From Arthrobacter sp. NEB 688 (GTDB lineage: Bacteria; Actinomycetota; Actinomycetes; Actinomycetales; Dermatophilaceae), in NCBI RefSeq assembly GCF_013201035.1, contig NZ_CP053707.1, forward strand, positions 1,674,001 to 1,738,000: a stretch of 64,000 nt of DNA, written 5' to 3'. Of the stretch, positions 36,215 through 45,748 are shown one piece after another. The translations under genes and the position numbers were made by a program. Below the pieces are notes generated by a model that worked only from the letters and a program-made list of their open reading frames with translations, searched no databases and had not been told where the DNA came from. The first letter of the stretch is position 1; every line of letters begins with the position of its first letter.

Positions 36215-36670
36215 GTGGACGACCGGGTGGAGCTCGCGACGACGGACTCCGCCCTCGCGCTCGCGGGCGACCTGCTCGACGCCTTCAACGCGGAGTACGG
36301 CGACCCCTCGCCCGGGGCGCAGGCGCTCGCGGCACGGCTGCGCGGGCTGACGGCACGGGGCGACACCGAGGTCCTGCTGGCCGGCCGGCACGGCGTGGCC
36401 GTGCTCCGCTACCGGCCGTCCCTCTGGAGCGACCGCGACGAGGCCTACCTCGCCGAGCTCTGGGTGGAGCCGGGCACCCGGGGACGGGGCCTCGGGCGGG
36501 CGCTCCTGCGGGCCTGCCTCGAGCGGGCCCGGGGGCGCGGCTGCGACCTGCTCGACTTGTCGACGAGCGCCGACGACGTCGCGGCCCGGGCCCTCTACGA
36601 GAGCGAGGGGCTGCACGCCACCGAGGGGCCGGGTGGCCCGACGACGTACCACTACGAGATCGACCTCTGA
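36215..36670 (+). CDS. GNAT N-acetyltransferase
   Basis: 151-aa GNAT fold. The acetyl-CoA motif A is ELWVEPGTRGRGLGRALLRACLE, followed by ARALYESEGL (motif B). It starts at a GTG 10 nt after ispH. Its 3' end overlaps the converging rmuC by 19 bp. Substrate unknown. Confidence 0.87.
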   Translation: MDDRVELATTDSALALAGDLLDAFNAEYGDPSPGAQALAARLRGLTARGDTEVLLAGRHGVAVLRYRPSLWSDRDEAYLAELWVEPGTRGRGLGRALLRACLERARGRGCDLLDLSTSADDVAARALYESEGLHATEGPGGPTTYHYEIDL

Positions 36671-37845
36671 GCCTCCCCGTCGTCGGTGCGGGGGTCGTCG
36701 AGCACCAGCTGCGGCCGGGCGTCGGCCTCGGTGACGGCGTCGATGAGCTCCTGCGCGGTGAGCGGCCGCGGGCCGGTGCGCACCGGCTCGAGGACGGTCA
36801 GCTCGTCGGTGACGACCTCGAGGTCGCGCATCCGTCGGGCGGTGACGAGCACGCGCGACTCCAGCGCGCCGACCATCGCGTTGTACGCCTCGACGCTGGA
36901 CTGCAGGGAGCGGCCGACCTTGGCCGTGTGCGCGCCGAGGGTGCCGAGCCGCGCGTAGAGCTCGCGGCCGAGGTCGAGCAGCTCGCGGGCGCTGGCCGAG
37001 AGCGCGTCCTGCTGCCACGTGAAGGCGACAGTGCGCAGCAACGCCATGAGCGAGGCCGGACCCACGAGGACCACGCGTCGCGCGAGGGCCTTCTCGTGCA
37101 GGCCCGGCTGCGCGGCGAGGGCGGCGGCGAGCATCGCGTCGCTGGGGACGAAGCAGACGACCATCTCGGGGCCGTCGCGGAACGCGGCCCAGTACTCCTT
37201 GGCGGCGAGCGTCGCGACGTGCCCGGAAACGGCGTCGGCGTGCCGGCGCAGCAGGGCGGTGCGCTCCTCGTCGGTCAGCTCCTCGGCCTGCGCGTCGAGG
37301 AAGTGGGTCATCGGGGCCTTGGCGTCGACGACGAGCGACTTGCCACCGGGCAGCCGCACGACGACGTCGGGCCGGACCTGACGGTCGTGGGCGCCGAGGG
37401 CCGTGACCTGCTCCTCGAAGTCGCAGCGCGGGAGCATCCCCGTCGCCTCGAGGACCCGGCGCAGCTGGACCTCGCCCCAGGCGCCGCGCACCGAGGACGA
37501 GCGCAGCGACCCGGCGAGCGAGGCGGTGGCGCGGCCCAGCCCCTGCGTCTCGGCCTCGACCCGCCCGAGCAGCGCCCGCAGCGAGCCGTACTGCTGCGAC
37601 CGGTCGCGCTCGAGGACGCCGACGTGCTCCTCGACCCGCACCAGCGCGTCCTTGAGCGGCGCGAGCAGGGCGGCGGTCTCCATGTCCTCGGCGAGCGAGG
37701 TCTCGAGGTCGAGCACGCGTTCGCGCAGGAGGTCGCGCTCGGTCTCGACCCCGGCCACGGCCGCCCGGTGCACGAGCCGCGCCACCATCCACGCCACGGC
37801 TGCGCCGACGACCAGCCCCACCACGCCCCACGTCATCCCGTCCAT
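36652..37845 (-). CDS. rmuC: DNA recombination protein RmuC
   Basis: 397 aa. An N-terminal TM helix (GVVGLVVGAAVAWMVARLV), a coiled coil to residue ~105, then the RmuC nuclease-like core: RGAWGEVQLRRVLEATGM, DVVVRLPGGKSLVVDAKAP (PD-(D/E)xK-like D and DAK), MVVCFVPSDA. Limits illegitimate recombination. ATG 37845 chosen. Confidence 0.93.
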   Translation of the reverse strand: MDGMTWGVVGLVVGAAVAWMVARLVHRAAVAGVETERDLLRERVLDLETSLAEDMETAALLAPLKDALVRVEEHVGVLERDRSQQYGSLRALLGRVEAETQGLGRATASLAGSLRSSSVRGAWGEVQLRRVLEATGMLPRCDFEEQVTALGAHDRQVRPDVVVRLPGGKSLVVDAKAPMTHFLDAQAEELTDEERTALLRRHADAVSGHVATLAAKEYWAAFRDGPEMVVCFVPSDAMLAAALAAQPGLHEKALARRVVLVGPASLMALLRTVAFTWQQDALSASARELLDLGRELYARLGTLGAHTAKVGRSLQSSVEAYNAMVGALESRVLVTARRMRDLEVVTDELTVLEPVRTGPRPLTAQELIDAVTEADARPQLVLDDPRTDDGEAQRSIS

Positions 37846-37958
37846 GCGAGGACCATGGCAGAGGCCGCCGACAGCCCCGGCAATCCGCGCCGGTGCGCCG
37901 GTCCGAACCACGCGCCGACCCGCGCCCCCGCGCGTCGTGCCACCGGAAGGACCACCCC

Positions 37959-38444
37959 GTGCCCGTGCTCCAGGACTTCTCCGCCACCTCGCTCTCCGGC
38001 GCCCCGCAGACCCTCGACGACTACGCCGGCCAGGTCGTGCTCGTCGTCAACACCGCGTCGCAGTGCGGCTTCACGCCCCAGTACGACGGGCTCGAGGCCC
38101 TCTGGCAGGAGTACAAGGACCGCGGGCTCGTCGTCCTCGGCTTCCCGTGCAACCAGTTCGGCGGCCAGGAGCCCGGCAGCGCCGAGGACATCGGCGAGTT
38201 CTGCCGGGTCAACCACGGCGTGACGTTCCCGCTCTTCGACAAGGTCGAGGTCAACGGCGACGGCGCCCACCCGCTCTTCCGGTGGCTGCGCAGCGAGGCG
38301 AAGGGCGCGCTCGGGAGCGAGAAGATCAAGTGGAACTTCACGAAGTTCCTCGTCGGCCGCGACGGCACGCCGATCAAGCGCTTCGGCTCGAGCACCAAGC
38401 CCGAGAAGCTGCGCGGCGCCATCGAGAAGGCGCTCGCCGCCTGA
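37959..38444 (+). CDS. Glutathione peroxidase family thiol peroxidase
   Basis: 161 aa. Catalytic Cys in NTASQCGFTPQY, Gln in PCNQFGGQEPGS and Trp-Asn in KWNFTKFLV. Actinobacterial members use thioredoxin or mycothiol systems. GTG 37959 is chosen after GGAAGG (37945-37950). Confidence 0.92.
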   Translation: MPVLQDFSATSLSGAPQTLDDYAGQVVLVVNTASQCGFTPQYDGLEALWQEYKDRGLVVLGFPCNQFGGQEPGSAEDIGEFCRVNHGVTFPLFDKVEVNGDGAHPLFRWLRSEAKGALGSEKIKWNFTKFLVGRDGTPIKRFGSSTKPEKLRGAIEKALAA

Positions 38445-38464
38445 CGCGACCTACTGTCGGGGGC

Positions 38465-39103
38465 ATGCCCGAGAGCGCCGAGGACTACTTCGCCCGCATC
38501 GCCGCCGCCCAGGACGCCGACGGGCGCATCCCGCTCGACCCCGAGGGCGTCCTCGCCTGGGACGTCTTCCCGTTCGAGGCCGAGGGGCTGCGCCTCAAGC
38601 CCGGGCCGGTGCCCGGCCCGGAGCGGGTGCGGTCGGGGGAGGACCCCGCCACCTGCCAGTGCGCGCAGCCCCCCGCCCGCGGCCCCCGGGAACCCTTCGG
38701 GGTGGTCTGGGAGGACGAGCACTTCCTCGTCAAGGCGCCGCCGCCCTCCGGCGCCCCGCTGATGCTCTCGGTCGTCACGCGCGAGCACCTCGACGTGCCC
38801 GAGATGGACGCCGACCTCGCGGCCGCCTTCGGGCGGCTGCACGTCGCCCTGGTCGCCAGCGTCGAGGAGCTGCCGAGCGTCGGCCGCTGCCACGTGATGC
38901 GGATCGGCGACGGCGGCGCCCACGCGCACTGGTGGTTCCTCGCCCGCCCGGTGAACCTGCCGCTGGTCCTCGGGTCCTTCATGGTCGACTGGGACGACTT
39001 CCTCCCTCCGCTGCCGCTCGACGTCTGGGCCGAGAACGCCGCCTTCGTCGCGCAACGGCTGCACGAGCGGCTCGGCGGCCGGGCCGTCACCGCGCTCACG
39101 TAG
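38465..39103 (+). CDS. HIT-like conserved protein
   Basis: 212 aa. An N-terminal region with a CQCAQPP Cys pair is followed by a HIT/GalT-fold-like half (WEDEHFLVKAPPPSG, MLSVVTREHLDVPEMD, GGAHAHWWFLARP). The HxHxx motif is HAHWW rather than HVHLH, so nucleotide hydrolase activity is uncertain. 20 nt after the peroxidase gene. Confidence 0.68.
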   Translation: MPESAEDYFARIAAAQDADGRIPLDPEGVLAWDVFPFEAEGLRLKPGPVPGPERVRSGEDPATCQCAQPPARGPREPFGVVWEDEHFLVKAPPPSGAPLMLSVVTREHLDVPEMDADLAAAFGRLHVALVASVEELPSVGRCHVMRIGDGGAHAHWWFLARPVNLPLVLGSFMVDWDDFLPPLPLDVWAENAAFVAQRLHERLGGRAVTALT

Positions 39104-39113
39104 GGTCGCGGCC

Positions 39114-39629
39114 ATGGCACGACGCGAGGAGACCGAGGCCGAGCGCCTGCGGCGGATCGCCATCCTCAACGCCCGGCTGCCCAAGAAGCGCAACATCGCC
39201 CAGGGGCTGCTGCGCAACCCCGCCGGCGAGGTGCTGCTGTGCGAGCTGTCGTACAAGCAGGAGTGGGACCTGCCGGGCGGCGTCGTCGACCCGGGGGAGC
39301 CGCCCGCCGTCACCGTCGCCCGCGAGATCGACGAGGAGCTCGGGCTGCACGTCGCGGTCGGCGGTCTCGTCGCCGTCAACTGGCTGCCGCCGTGGCGCGG
39401 CTGGGACGACGCCCACCTCTTCCTCTTCGACCTCGGCGTCCTCGACGGCGAGCTCGACCCGGCCCGCTTCCTGCCGCGCGAGATCGCCGACGCCCACTGG
39501 GTCCGCCCCGAGGCCGCGGCCGAGCACGTCGCGCCCTACACGGCGCGGATGCTCGAGGCCGTCGCCGGCTGGACCCCCGGCACGACCCTCTACCTCGAGG
39601 ACGGCGAGCCCACCGGTGGGGCGGCGTGA
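39114..39629 (+). CDS. Nudix hydrolase
   Basis: 171 aa with a perfect Nudix box GX5EX7REUXEEXGU starting at GVVDPGEPP and ending AREIDEELGL. N-terminal basic segment ARREETEAERLRR. Hydrolyses a nucleoside diphosphate derivative; substrate unknown. The stop overlaps a microprotein gene. Confidence 0.92.
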   Translation: MARREETEAERLRRIAILNARLPKKRNIAQGLLRNPAGEVLLCELSYKQEWDLPGGVVDPGEPPAVTVAREIDEELGLHVAVGGLVAVNWLPPWRGWDDAHLFLFDLGVLDGELDPARFLPREIADAHWVRPEAAAEHVAPYTARMLEAVAGWTPGTTLYLEDGEPTGGAA

Positions 39630-39727
39630 ACCGGGAGCACCGCCTCGCCCTCGTGCTGCTCGGCGGCCTCGTGCTCGTGAGCGTCGGCATCCTCGGGTAC
39701 ATCCTCGTGTCCGCCCTCACGGCCTGA
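39626..39727 (+). CDS. 33-aa single-span membrane microprotein
   Basis: GTG start inside the Nudix stop (GTGA). Starts MNREHR and continues with one hydrophobic helix (LALVLLGGLVLVSVGILGYI) and LVSALTA. The coupling and clean TM helix argue that it is translated; function unknown. Confidence 0.55.
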   Translation: MNREHRLALVLLGGLVLVSVGILGYILVSALTA

Positions 39728-39848
39728 GCGCCGTCCGCGCGCCCGGCCGGGCCGCGATTTCGCCGCCCCCGGGGCGGTGCGGCACGATGGGTGGTCGCGT
39801 CGCCCCACCGGCGACGTCCTGCACACGTGGTCGGAGAGAGGACGCGCC

Positions 39849-40934
39849 GTGGCGCTCACCATCGGAATCGTCGGTCTGCCGAACGTCGGCAAGTCGACGA
39901 TGTTCAACGCCCTGACGAAGAACGACGTCCTGGCGGCGAACTACCCCTTCGCGACCATCGACCCCAACGTCGGCGTGGTCCCGCTCCCGGACGTCCGGCT
40001 GCAGCGGCTCGCCGAGATCTTCGGCAGCGAGAAGATCCTGCCGGCCACCGTCTCCTTCGTCGACATCGCCGGCATCGTCCGCGGCGCGTCCGAGGGGGAG
40101 GGGCTGGGCAACAAGTTCCTCGCGAACATCCGTGAGGCCGACGCCATCTGCCAGGTCGTGCGGGCCTTCGAGGACGGCGACGTCGTGCACGTCGACGGCC
40201 AGGTCTCGCCCGAGTCGGACATGGAGACCATCCACACCGAGCTCGTCCTCGCCGACCTCCAGACCCTCGAGAAGGCCGTCGTCCGGCTCGAGAAGGAGGC
40301 GCGGATCAAGAAGGAGTCCAAGCCGCTCCTCGAGAACGCGCTCGCGGCCCAGAAGGTGCTCGAGGACGGCAGGACCCTCTACGCGCACGGCGCCGCGGCC
40401 GGGGTCGACCTCGGGATGGCCGCCGGCCTCGGGCTGCTGACGACCAAGCCGTTCATCTACGTCTTCAACCTCGACGAGGACCAGCTCGGCGACACCGACC
40501 TGCACGCGCGCCTCGCGGCCCTCGTCGCACCGGCCGACGCGGTCTTCCTCAACGCGAAGCTCGAGATGGACCTCATGGAGATGTCGCCCGAGGACGCCGC
40601 TGAGATGCTGCAGTCCTTCGGCGCCGAGGAGTCGGGCCTGGACCAGCTGGCGCGCGTCGGCTTCCACACCCTCGGCCTGCAGACCTACCTCACGGCCGGC
40701 CCCAAGGAGTCGCGCGCCTGGACCATCCGGCAGGGATGGACCGCGCCGCAGGCCGCCGGGGTCATCCACACCGACTTCCAGCGCGGCTTCATCAAGGCCG
40801 AGATCGTGTCGTTCTCCGACCTCGACGAGCTCGGCTCGATGGCCGCCGCGAAGGCCGCCGGCAAGGCGCGCATGGAGGGCAAGGACTACGTCATGCAGGA
40901 CGGCGACGTCGTGGAGTTCCGCTTCAACGTCTGA
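39849..40934 (+). CDS. ychF: Redox-regulated ATPase YchF
   Basis: 361-aa Obg-family P-loop protein. GLPNVGKST (G1) after the GTG start, then [21 protein letters not shown] (G3), FNLDED (variant G4 giving ATP preference) and the C-terminal TGS-like domain with [15 protein letters not shown]. Universally conserved, ribosome associated. Confidence 0.97.
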   Translation: MALTIGIVGLPNVGKSTMFNALTKNDVLAANYPFATIDPNVGVVPLPDVRLQRLAEIFGSEKILPATVSFVDIAGIVRGASEGEGLGNKFLANIREADAICQVVRAFEDGDVVHVDGQVSPESDMETIHTELVLADLQTLEKAVVRLEKEARIKKESKPLLENALAAQKVLEDGRTLYAHGAAAGVDLGMAAGLGLLTTKPFIYVFNLDEDQLGDTDLHARLAALVAPADAVFLNAKLEMDLMEMSPEDAAEMLQSFGAEESGLDQLARVGFHTLGLQTYLTAGPKESRAWTIRQGWTAPQAAGVIHTDFQRGFIKAEIVSFSDLDELGSMAAAKAAGKARMEGKDYVMQDGDVVEFRFNV

Positions 40935-41115
40935 TGTGACACGCCTTGGCAGGTCAGACGGGGTGTGGGTCTCCGTAGTCTGCACACGGTCCGCAGGAGA
41001 CTGAGCAGGGGGGGCTGACAACGGTCAGCCCGAGGGCGCGTGTCGCCGCTCCGGAGTAACCGTGTAATCGGCCGCGTGGCAGCCCCTTGCTGGCATTGTC
41101 AGAAGGTGAAGCGGT

Positions 41116-41137
41116 GCGCCGCGAAGGTTTTCGCGCC
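41116..41137 (-). terminator. Weak hairpin downstream of the bpX-type operon
   Basis: GCGCCGCGAA (41116-41125) and TTCGCGCC (41130-41137) pair with a bulge. The only candidate terminator for the minus-strand operon ending at 41198; there is no T-run. The 263-nt gap holds nothing else I can name. Confidence 0.25.
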
Positions 41138-41197
41138 TCCCCTCGTCAGGTGATGGCCCGCGGCAGCCACGCTATTCCGCACCTCGTCGGTGGCGAG

Positions 41198-43675
41198 TCA
41201 GAGTCCGAGAGTCAGTCGCGCGATCAGCTCCCGGCGACGAAGGTCGACGACTGCGAGGCCGCCCGTCGGTTCGAAGACGGTCAACAGCCCCTCGTGGATC
41301 CGTGGGTGCAGTTCCACGCCCATGGCCGTGTGGACGTGGACGCCGGCAGGCCCGGCAGCAGCCGGAAACACGGTCAGCAAAGCATCGGGCCCGGTTTCGT
41401 CGAGGAGGGCCATACCGTCTCCGACGGTGCAGAGCGTCGACTGGGGGTGGACGGTCCTGTCTGCACACGCGTGCGCTCCAGCCAAGCTGGTCACCGAAAG
41501 CCGGTCCTCGACCCTTTGCACCACCTCACCCCGTGCCGTGAGCACCATCGTGTCCTCCGGCTCAAGCAGACCCCTGCCTCTCAGCAGCGGTGACGCAACG
41601 TCCCAGTGCCAACCTTGCAGGCCCTCGGCCGAGGCGAACACCGCCGACATCGACGTGGCGGTCCGTGCGACCTGATAGATCCGCGTGCCAGGGTCCTTGA
41701 GTTCAGCCCAGCTGACTCGCCAACGGTTGTGGTGGTGCTCCAGCCACTGGATTCCGTCATCGCCGATCACGATGGGGCGGGCACCGTCGTAGGTGTCCAA
41801 AGGCGGCCCCGACCGCAACGGTGGCAGCGTGACGGGTGTGGACATCGGAAGGTCCAAGCGGTGCAGGACTTGGACGGGTCCGCGTGACCGGGCGAGGAGA
41901 ACCTGGCCTCCCCCGTCAGCCACGAGGATGCGATCGGCCGGGGTGTCCCAGCGAGCACGCACTTTGCCGCGACGGTCGAGGAGGCGCACGCCCAGTTCGC
42001 CCAGTGCCACCAGGACCGTGTTGAGACCCAGTGCGACCGCGTCGTACACGTGGGCCTGGCCATCGCCGGGCAGCTCGACCTGCACCGTGTCGACGCGCGC
42101 GTCGAGGCGTTGCGTCTGACCGCGTGGGAGGTCGGCGACCACAAGACCATCGGCGCGACGGCGAAGATCTCGGCGGACATCCATGGCCTCGCGGCTGGAC
42201 TCGAAGAGACCCGCTCTCAACGTGGCCATGACGCCGATGGTCGCGAGCTCGCGGTCCAGCACCGGGTCGGCGGTCGGCATGACAGCCAGTGCGAGGAGAA
42301 ATGCTCGGCGCTGCGGGACAGCGTCGGGGGCCTCGTCCCGTACGAGGCGTCGCGCCGCATCGGCGGCCGGCCCTCCTGGCTGGATACTCAGCAGGTGCGC
42401 CAGCATGGTGCCCGCCCGACGACCACCCAACGCCATCCCCGTCGCGATGTCTGGCAGCAGCTCATGTCTCAGGTCGCTCTCGGGCCAGCCCGCCTGGACG
42501 GCGCCGAGGGGGTCGCCTGCCTGCCTTCTCTCGGCCACCCACTCCCGCCGCAGCGCCAGCGCGGCGTCCCGATCGACCCGCTCCAGAGCCTGGACCGCGG
42601 CGGCGAAGGCGCCGCGCGCCCGGCCGACACTCACTGCGCGAGATCGGTTCCCAGCTCGCCACCACAGTCGCACGACGAGGGCCGGGGACAGCGACCAGCC
42701 CTCGGCAAGGGTCGCTGCGCGCTCGTGGACGCCGTGGCGTTCGAACAGCTCGACAGCTGCCAGCGGCTGTTGAAGCAGGTCGGCATGGACGAAGGCGGCC
42801 AGTTGCAGCTGTCCCTCGGATTCCAAGCGTCTTGCTGCTTGCCGGTAGACCTCGGAGAGGTGGGACTGCAAGGTCGGCCCGTAGGGGACGCTGCCGCCGA
42901 CCGTCGTCCGCCTGTCCGCCGGCCCTCGGACGGTGTCTCTGGGGCGCGGAAGGCGCAGGGACAGCGCGCCGCCCTCGCCGCCGAGCGCGATCGCCGACCG
43001 CAGGGCTGAGTCCCAGTCCTGCTGTTCGAACATCCTCGTGAGATCGTCGACGTAGCGCTTGTGCCGGCGACCGAGAACATCCTTGGCGGGCGTTCGCATG
43101 AGTAGCCGGACCAGCGACCATCGGGGTTCGGGCCGAGGACCTCGGCTGAAGGACCCCTGGCCGCCGCGTCGCGCGCGAACAACGCCGCGAGGTGATCCCT
43201 CGAGTTCCCTCTTCGACTTGGCAAGCGATCGGATGGCCTCGCCCACCCCGGCGTCGCTCCGGAGGTCGGGTGCCGTCGGGGTGGCGGGTGTCTCCGGGAC
43301 CGCGGTGACGTCTTCGTCCGGCAGGGCCGTAGGCGCCGGGGCGAGGATCTCGAGGACGAGATCGGCCCAACCGAGAACCGACCAGAGGTCCGCGTCCTGA
43401 AGGTGGGACGGGTCGAGCGCCTGTTGGACTCCCGCCCACGGGAAGCACAGCTTCCCACCGTCGAGGTGGACCGGTAGGCCAGGCGCACGTTCGGAACGGA
43501 TGTCAGCCGGGCTGCCCAAGAGGAGGATCAGGAGTTCATTCCATCTGAGCAGTCGGGAATCGTCCTGCCAGTGCTCCCGTATTCGACGACGCACCGTATC
43601 CGCGCCGAGTACGGAACGATCGAAAAGGAAACCGTCGCAGGGTCGTTGGCCGACGAACCATGCGTCAGTCGGCAT
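41198..43675 (-). CDS. Large helical/beta-propeller protein, bpX6-like, of a MoxR ternary system
   Basis: 825 aa. The N-terminal ~115 residues (DAWFVGQRPCDGFLF, REHWQDDSRLLRWNELLILLL) form a small domain like the bpX6 proteins of MoxR-vWA-propeller systems. A disordered linker to ~residue 190 is followed by a helical-repeat section to ~525 (RRLESEGQLQLAAFVHADLL, LPDIATGMALGG), then ~300 residues of beta-strand repeats (GLNTVLVALGELGVRLLDRRG, GGQVLLARS, GDDGIQWLEHHHNRW, GDGMALLDETG) that read as a propeller. No catalytic motif. The start overlaps the upstream stop by 11 bp. The DNA is less GC-rich than its flanks. The bpX6 label comes from recalled family text, not a search. Confidence 0.65.
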   Translation of the reverse strand: MPTDAWFVGQRPCDGFLFDRSVLGADTVRRRIREHWQDDSRLLRWNELLILLLGSPADIRSERAPGLPVHLDGGKLCFPWAGVQQALDPSHLQDADLWSVLGWADLVLEILAPAPTALPDEDVTAVPETPATPTAPDLRSDAGVGEAIRSLAKSKRELEGSPRGVVRARRGGQGSFSRGPRPEPRWSLVRLLMRTPAKDVLGRRHKRYVDDLTRMFEQQDWDSALRSAIALGGEGGALSLRLPRPRDTVRGPADRRTTVGGSVPYGPTLQSHLSEVYRQAARRLESEGQLQLAAFVHADLLQQPLAAVELFERHGVHERAATLAEGWSLSPALVVRLWWRAGNRSRAVSVGRARGAFAAAVQALERVDRDAALALRREWVAERRQAGDPLGAVQAGWPESDLRHELLPDIATGMALGGRRAGTMLAHLLSIQPGGPAADAARRLVRDEAPDAVPQRRAFLLALAVMPTADPVLDRELATIGVMATLRAGLFESSREAMDVRRDLRRRADGLVVADLPRGQTQRLDARVDTVQVELPGDGQAHVYDAVALGLNTVLVALGELGVRLLDRRGKVRARWDTPADRILVADGGGQVLLARSRGPVQVLHRLDLPMSTPVTLPPLRSGPPLDTYDGARPIVIGDDGIQWLEHHHNRWRVSWAELKDPGTRIYQVARTATSMSAVFASAEGLQGWHWDVASPLLRGRGLLEPEDTMVLTARGEVVQRVEDRLSVTSLAGAHACADRTVHPQSTLCTVGDGMALLDETGPDALLTVFPAAAGPAGVHVHTAMGVELHPRIHEGLLTVFEPTGGLAVVDLRRRELIARLTLGL

Positions 43676-45347
43676 GGTCGGTCACCACACGGAGCAGCTG
43701 TGAGTTGGTTGCCAGATCCACCACGCGCACGTCGGTGTCGGTGCTCCTCACGATCCACGGCATGCGCGGGTGCAGCGAGAAGTGCGCGGGCCCTGCGAGG
43801 TCGGTCAGTGTCTTGGTGTGCCTCGCAGACACCAGACGTACGACCAGGGTGCTGTCGCTGACCGTGAGCAGCGCCGGATAGCCGTCGGACATCACGACCC
43901 CGGCCACCCGATCGTGCTCACCCACACCAATGGGTTCCCAGTCGCGGCCGGAGCCCTGGACGGTCCACACCCGGTGGCGCAGGGAGCAGGCGACCAGGCC
44001 CGCAGGCCCGAAGACCGCCCGTGGAGGGGCGTCCGCGTCGTCAGCCCGGAACCTGTACCTCCCGGCATGAACAACTCGTGCGAACTGATACGCGCGATCG
44101 GGTGCGTCGAGGGTGGGGCTCGATGAGGCGGCGATCAGGGATGGCGCCCTCGTCAGCCCATCCCGACCGAGCTGCCACCACGAGTCACCCAGGCTGAACA
44201 GCAGGTCCCCTCCGAGAAGCCAGAGCGGTGTGAGTGGCGCCGAAAACAGGTCCGCGAGGTCGAGGGGCACCTCGTGGAAGTTCTCGACCGGTGCCTCGAC
44301 ACCGCGCAGAGACTTCAGCTCCTTTCCGATGACGTGTGGCCAGACCTTCTCCCCGTCGTGAAGCAGTGTGACCAGCCGCCGGTTGAGCCATGCGGCCGCC
44401 AGCACGTCACCGGGAAGGTGGTGTGCCTTCACGCGCGGGGGCTGAGGCGGAAGAGAGACCGTGGCAGAGAACAGCTTCGAAGCCTGCGGACCGCGCCAGA
44501 GCAGCGTAGGGTCCGCCGATCCGAACACGGCACCTCGAGCGGTCGTGGGCACGGTAGGACGGTCGGTCGGCCGCGTGTGGGGCTGTTTGGCCAAGAGCCC
44601 CTCGCCTCGAAGAGCGCGCACTGCCGCAGGCCCATCGGGGACGTGGAGAACCGCGTGACTGTTCGCGACCCGGATCGAGACTGCGTCCACACCATCCTCG
44701 CTCCACGTCGAGACCTCCGACTGGAGCAGACGAGCCCGTCCTCGGAGCAGGCTCGCCGTGGCCGGGCCGCAGAGGACCCACGCGCGATCGGGTTCCTCGA
44801 TCGACGCCAGCACCTCGGGCAGTCGGTCCTCTCCGCCCTCCGCCGAGCGTGACTCGAGCCACCTCGGGACCACTGCTTCGAGCGGACCTTCGAATCGCTC
44901 ACCCGACTGCAGGACTGCCACGACCAGCTCGCTTCCTGCCGTCACAGCACGCCGGTGCAGCACCACCAGAGCGGCGAGCTGGACCAACCGACCCGCGCCG
45001 ATCTGGTCGGGACCGACATCGACCACCGCCACGGTCTGGCCCCGCGCCCGTGTGTCAGGGGTCGAAGGATCGAGGTAGAGAAGCTCCCCGTCGGCTGCTC
45101 GGCGCAGGAACTCCAAGGGCGCCTCGCCCGCGAGGAGCCACTCGCTGGCCAGCAGTCGCTCAGGGATTCCCCGGTGGGTGGTGCCGTCGTAGCCGTCGAA
45201 CACGCCGTCCCCGGCGCTGGGTCGTTCGACGCGACCGATGAGGTCGTCGAGCACGTGCAGCATCGGCCCCAACGCCGTGGCCAGCGCGGGATCAAGAGAC
45301 GCAAGCGAGCTCGCCCACGGCGCCAGGCTGGGCGGAAGTCCGGTCAC
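43665..45347 (-). CDS. vWA-like plus beta-propeller protein of a MoxR ternary system
   Basis: 560 aa. The N-terminal ~75 residues (LLASEWLLAGEAPLEFLRRAADGELLYLDP over ~55-95) precede a vWA-like Rossmann segment (TVAVVDVGPDQIGAGRLVQLAALVVL) with a divergent, probably metal-less MIDAS (DVGPDQ instead of DxSxS). The last ~330 residues carry propeller-like strands (DVLAAAWLNRRLVTLLHDGEKVW; LWLLGGDLLFSLGDSWWQLG; RVAGVVMSDGYPALLTV). It would be the vWA arm of the MoxR system, recognising clients through the propeller. Coupled to the 134-aa gene (4-bp overlap). Confidence 0.65.
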   Translation of the reverse strand: MTGLPPSLAPWASSLASLDPALATALGPMLHVLDDLIGRVERPSAGDGVFDGYDGTTHRGIPERLLASEWLLAGEAPLEFLRRAADGELLYLDPSTPDTRARGQTVAVVDVGPDQIGAGRLVQLAALVVLHRRAVTAGSELVVAVLQSGERFEGPLEAVVPRWLESRSAEGGEDRLPEVLASIEEPDRAWVLCGPATASLLRGRARLLQSEVSTWSEDGVDAVSIRVANSHAVLHVPDGPAAVRALRGEGLLAKQPHTRPTDRPTVPTTARGAVFGSADPTLLWRGPQASKLFSATVSLPPQPPRVKAHHLPGDVLAAAWLNRRLVTLLHDGEKVWPHVIGKELKSLRGVEAPVENFHEVPLDLADLFSAPLTPLWLLGGDLLFSLGDSWWQLGRDGLTRAPSLIAASSSPTLDAPDRAYQFARVVHAGRYRFRADDADAPPRAVFGPAGLVACSLRHRVWTVQGSGRDWEPIGVGEHDRVAGVVMSDGYPALLTVSDSTLVVRLVSARHTKTLTDLAGPAHFSLHPRMPWIVRSTDTDVRVVDLATNSQLLRVVTDHAD

Positions 45348-45748
45348 GCTGCACCCTGTTCTGCGAGTGCAGTCAACCAGCCGATGTCAACGGGCTCGGT
45401 AGCGATGTCGAAGCCGAACACGGCCCCCGGAAGGACCACGAATCGTCGGGCGCCGAAGCGTTGGCGCAGCGCAGCGGCCGCCAGTGCTGGGTGGCTGTCG
45501 TTGGCCAGGGTCGTCGGGACCAGCACACCGCTCGCGTGTCCCAGATAGATGACGCCTTCAGCCCAGGGAAGGACGTCCGCGGCTCCGAGGAGCAGCAACG
45601 CCGACGGGCCGCCCGCGGCGCGGAGGTGCCGGTCGGCGACCCCTCTCGCCGCCGCGGCAGCCAGACCAGGGACGGCTCGGCCCTGCGCAAGGACTGCCGT
45701 GGGTTGCAGGGGCGGCTCCCGGGGTCGCCAGTCGCCGGTAGGCGTCAT
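45344..45748 (-). CDS. 134-aa bpX5-like component of a MoxR ternary system
   Basis: Small soluble protein. The recognisable stretch is ALLLLGAADVLPWAEGVIYLG followed by LVPTTLANDSHPALAAAALRQRFG and FVVLPGAVFGFDI, which resembles the small domain (bpX5-like) seen in other MoxR-vWA-propeller operons. No Cys, no signal peptide, no catalytic motif. ATGA overlaps on both sides place it strictly between the ATPase and the vWA protein. The name is tentative. Confidence 0.55.
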   Translation of the reverse strand: MTPTGDWRPREPPLQPTAVLAQGRAVPGLAAAAARGVADRHLRAAGGPSALLLLGAADVLPWAEGVIYLGHASGVLVPTTLANDSHPALAAAALRQRFGARRFVVLPGAVFGFDIATEPVDIGWLTALAEQGAA

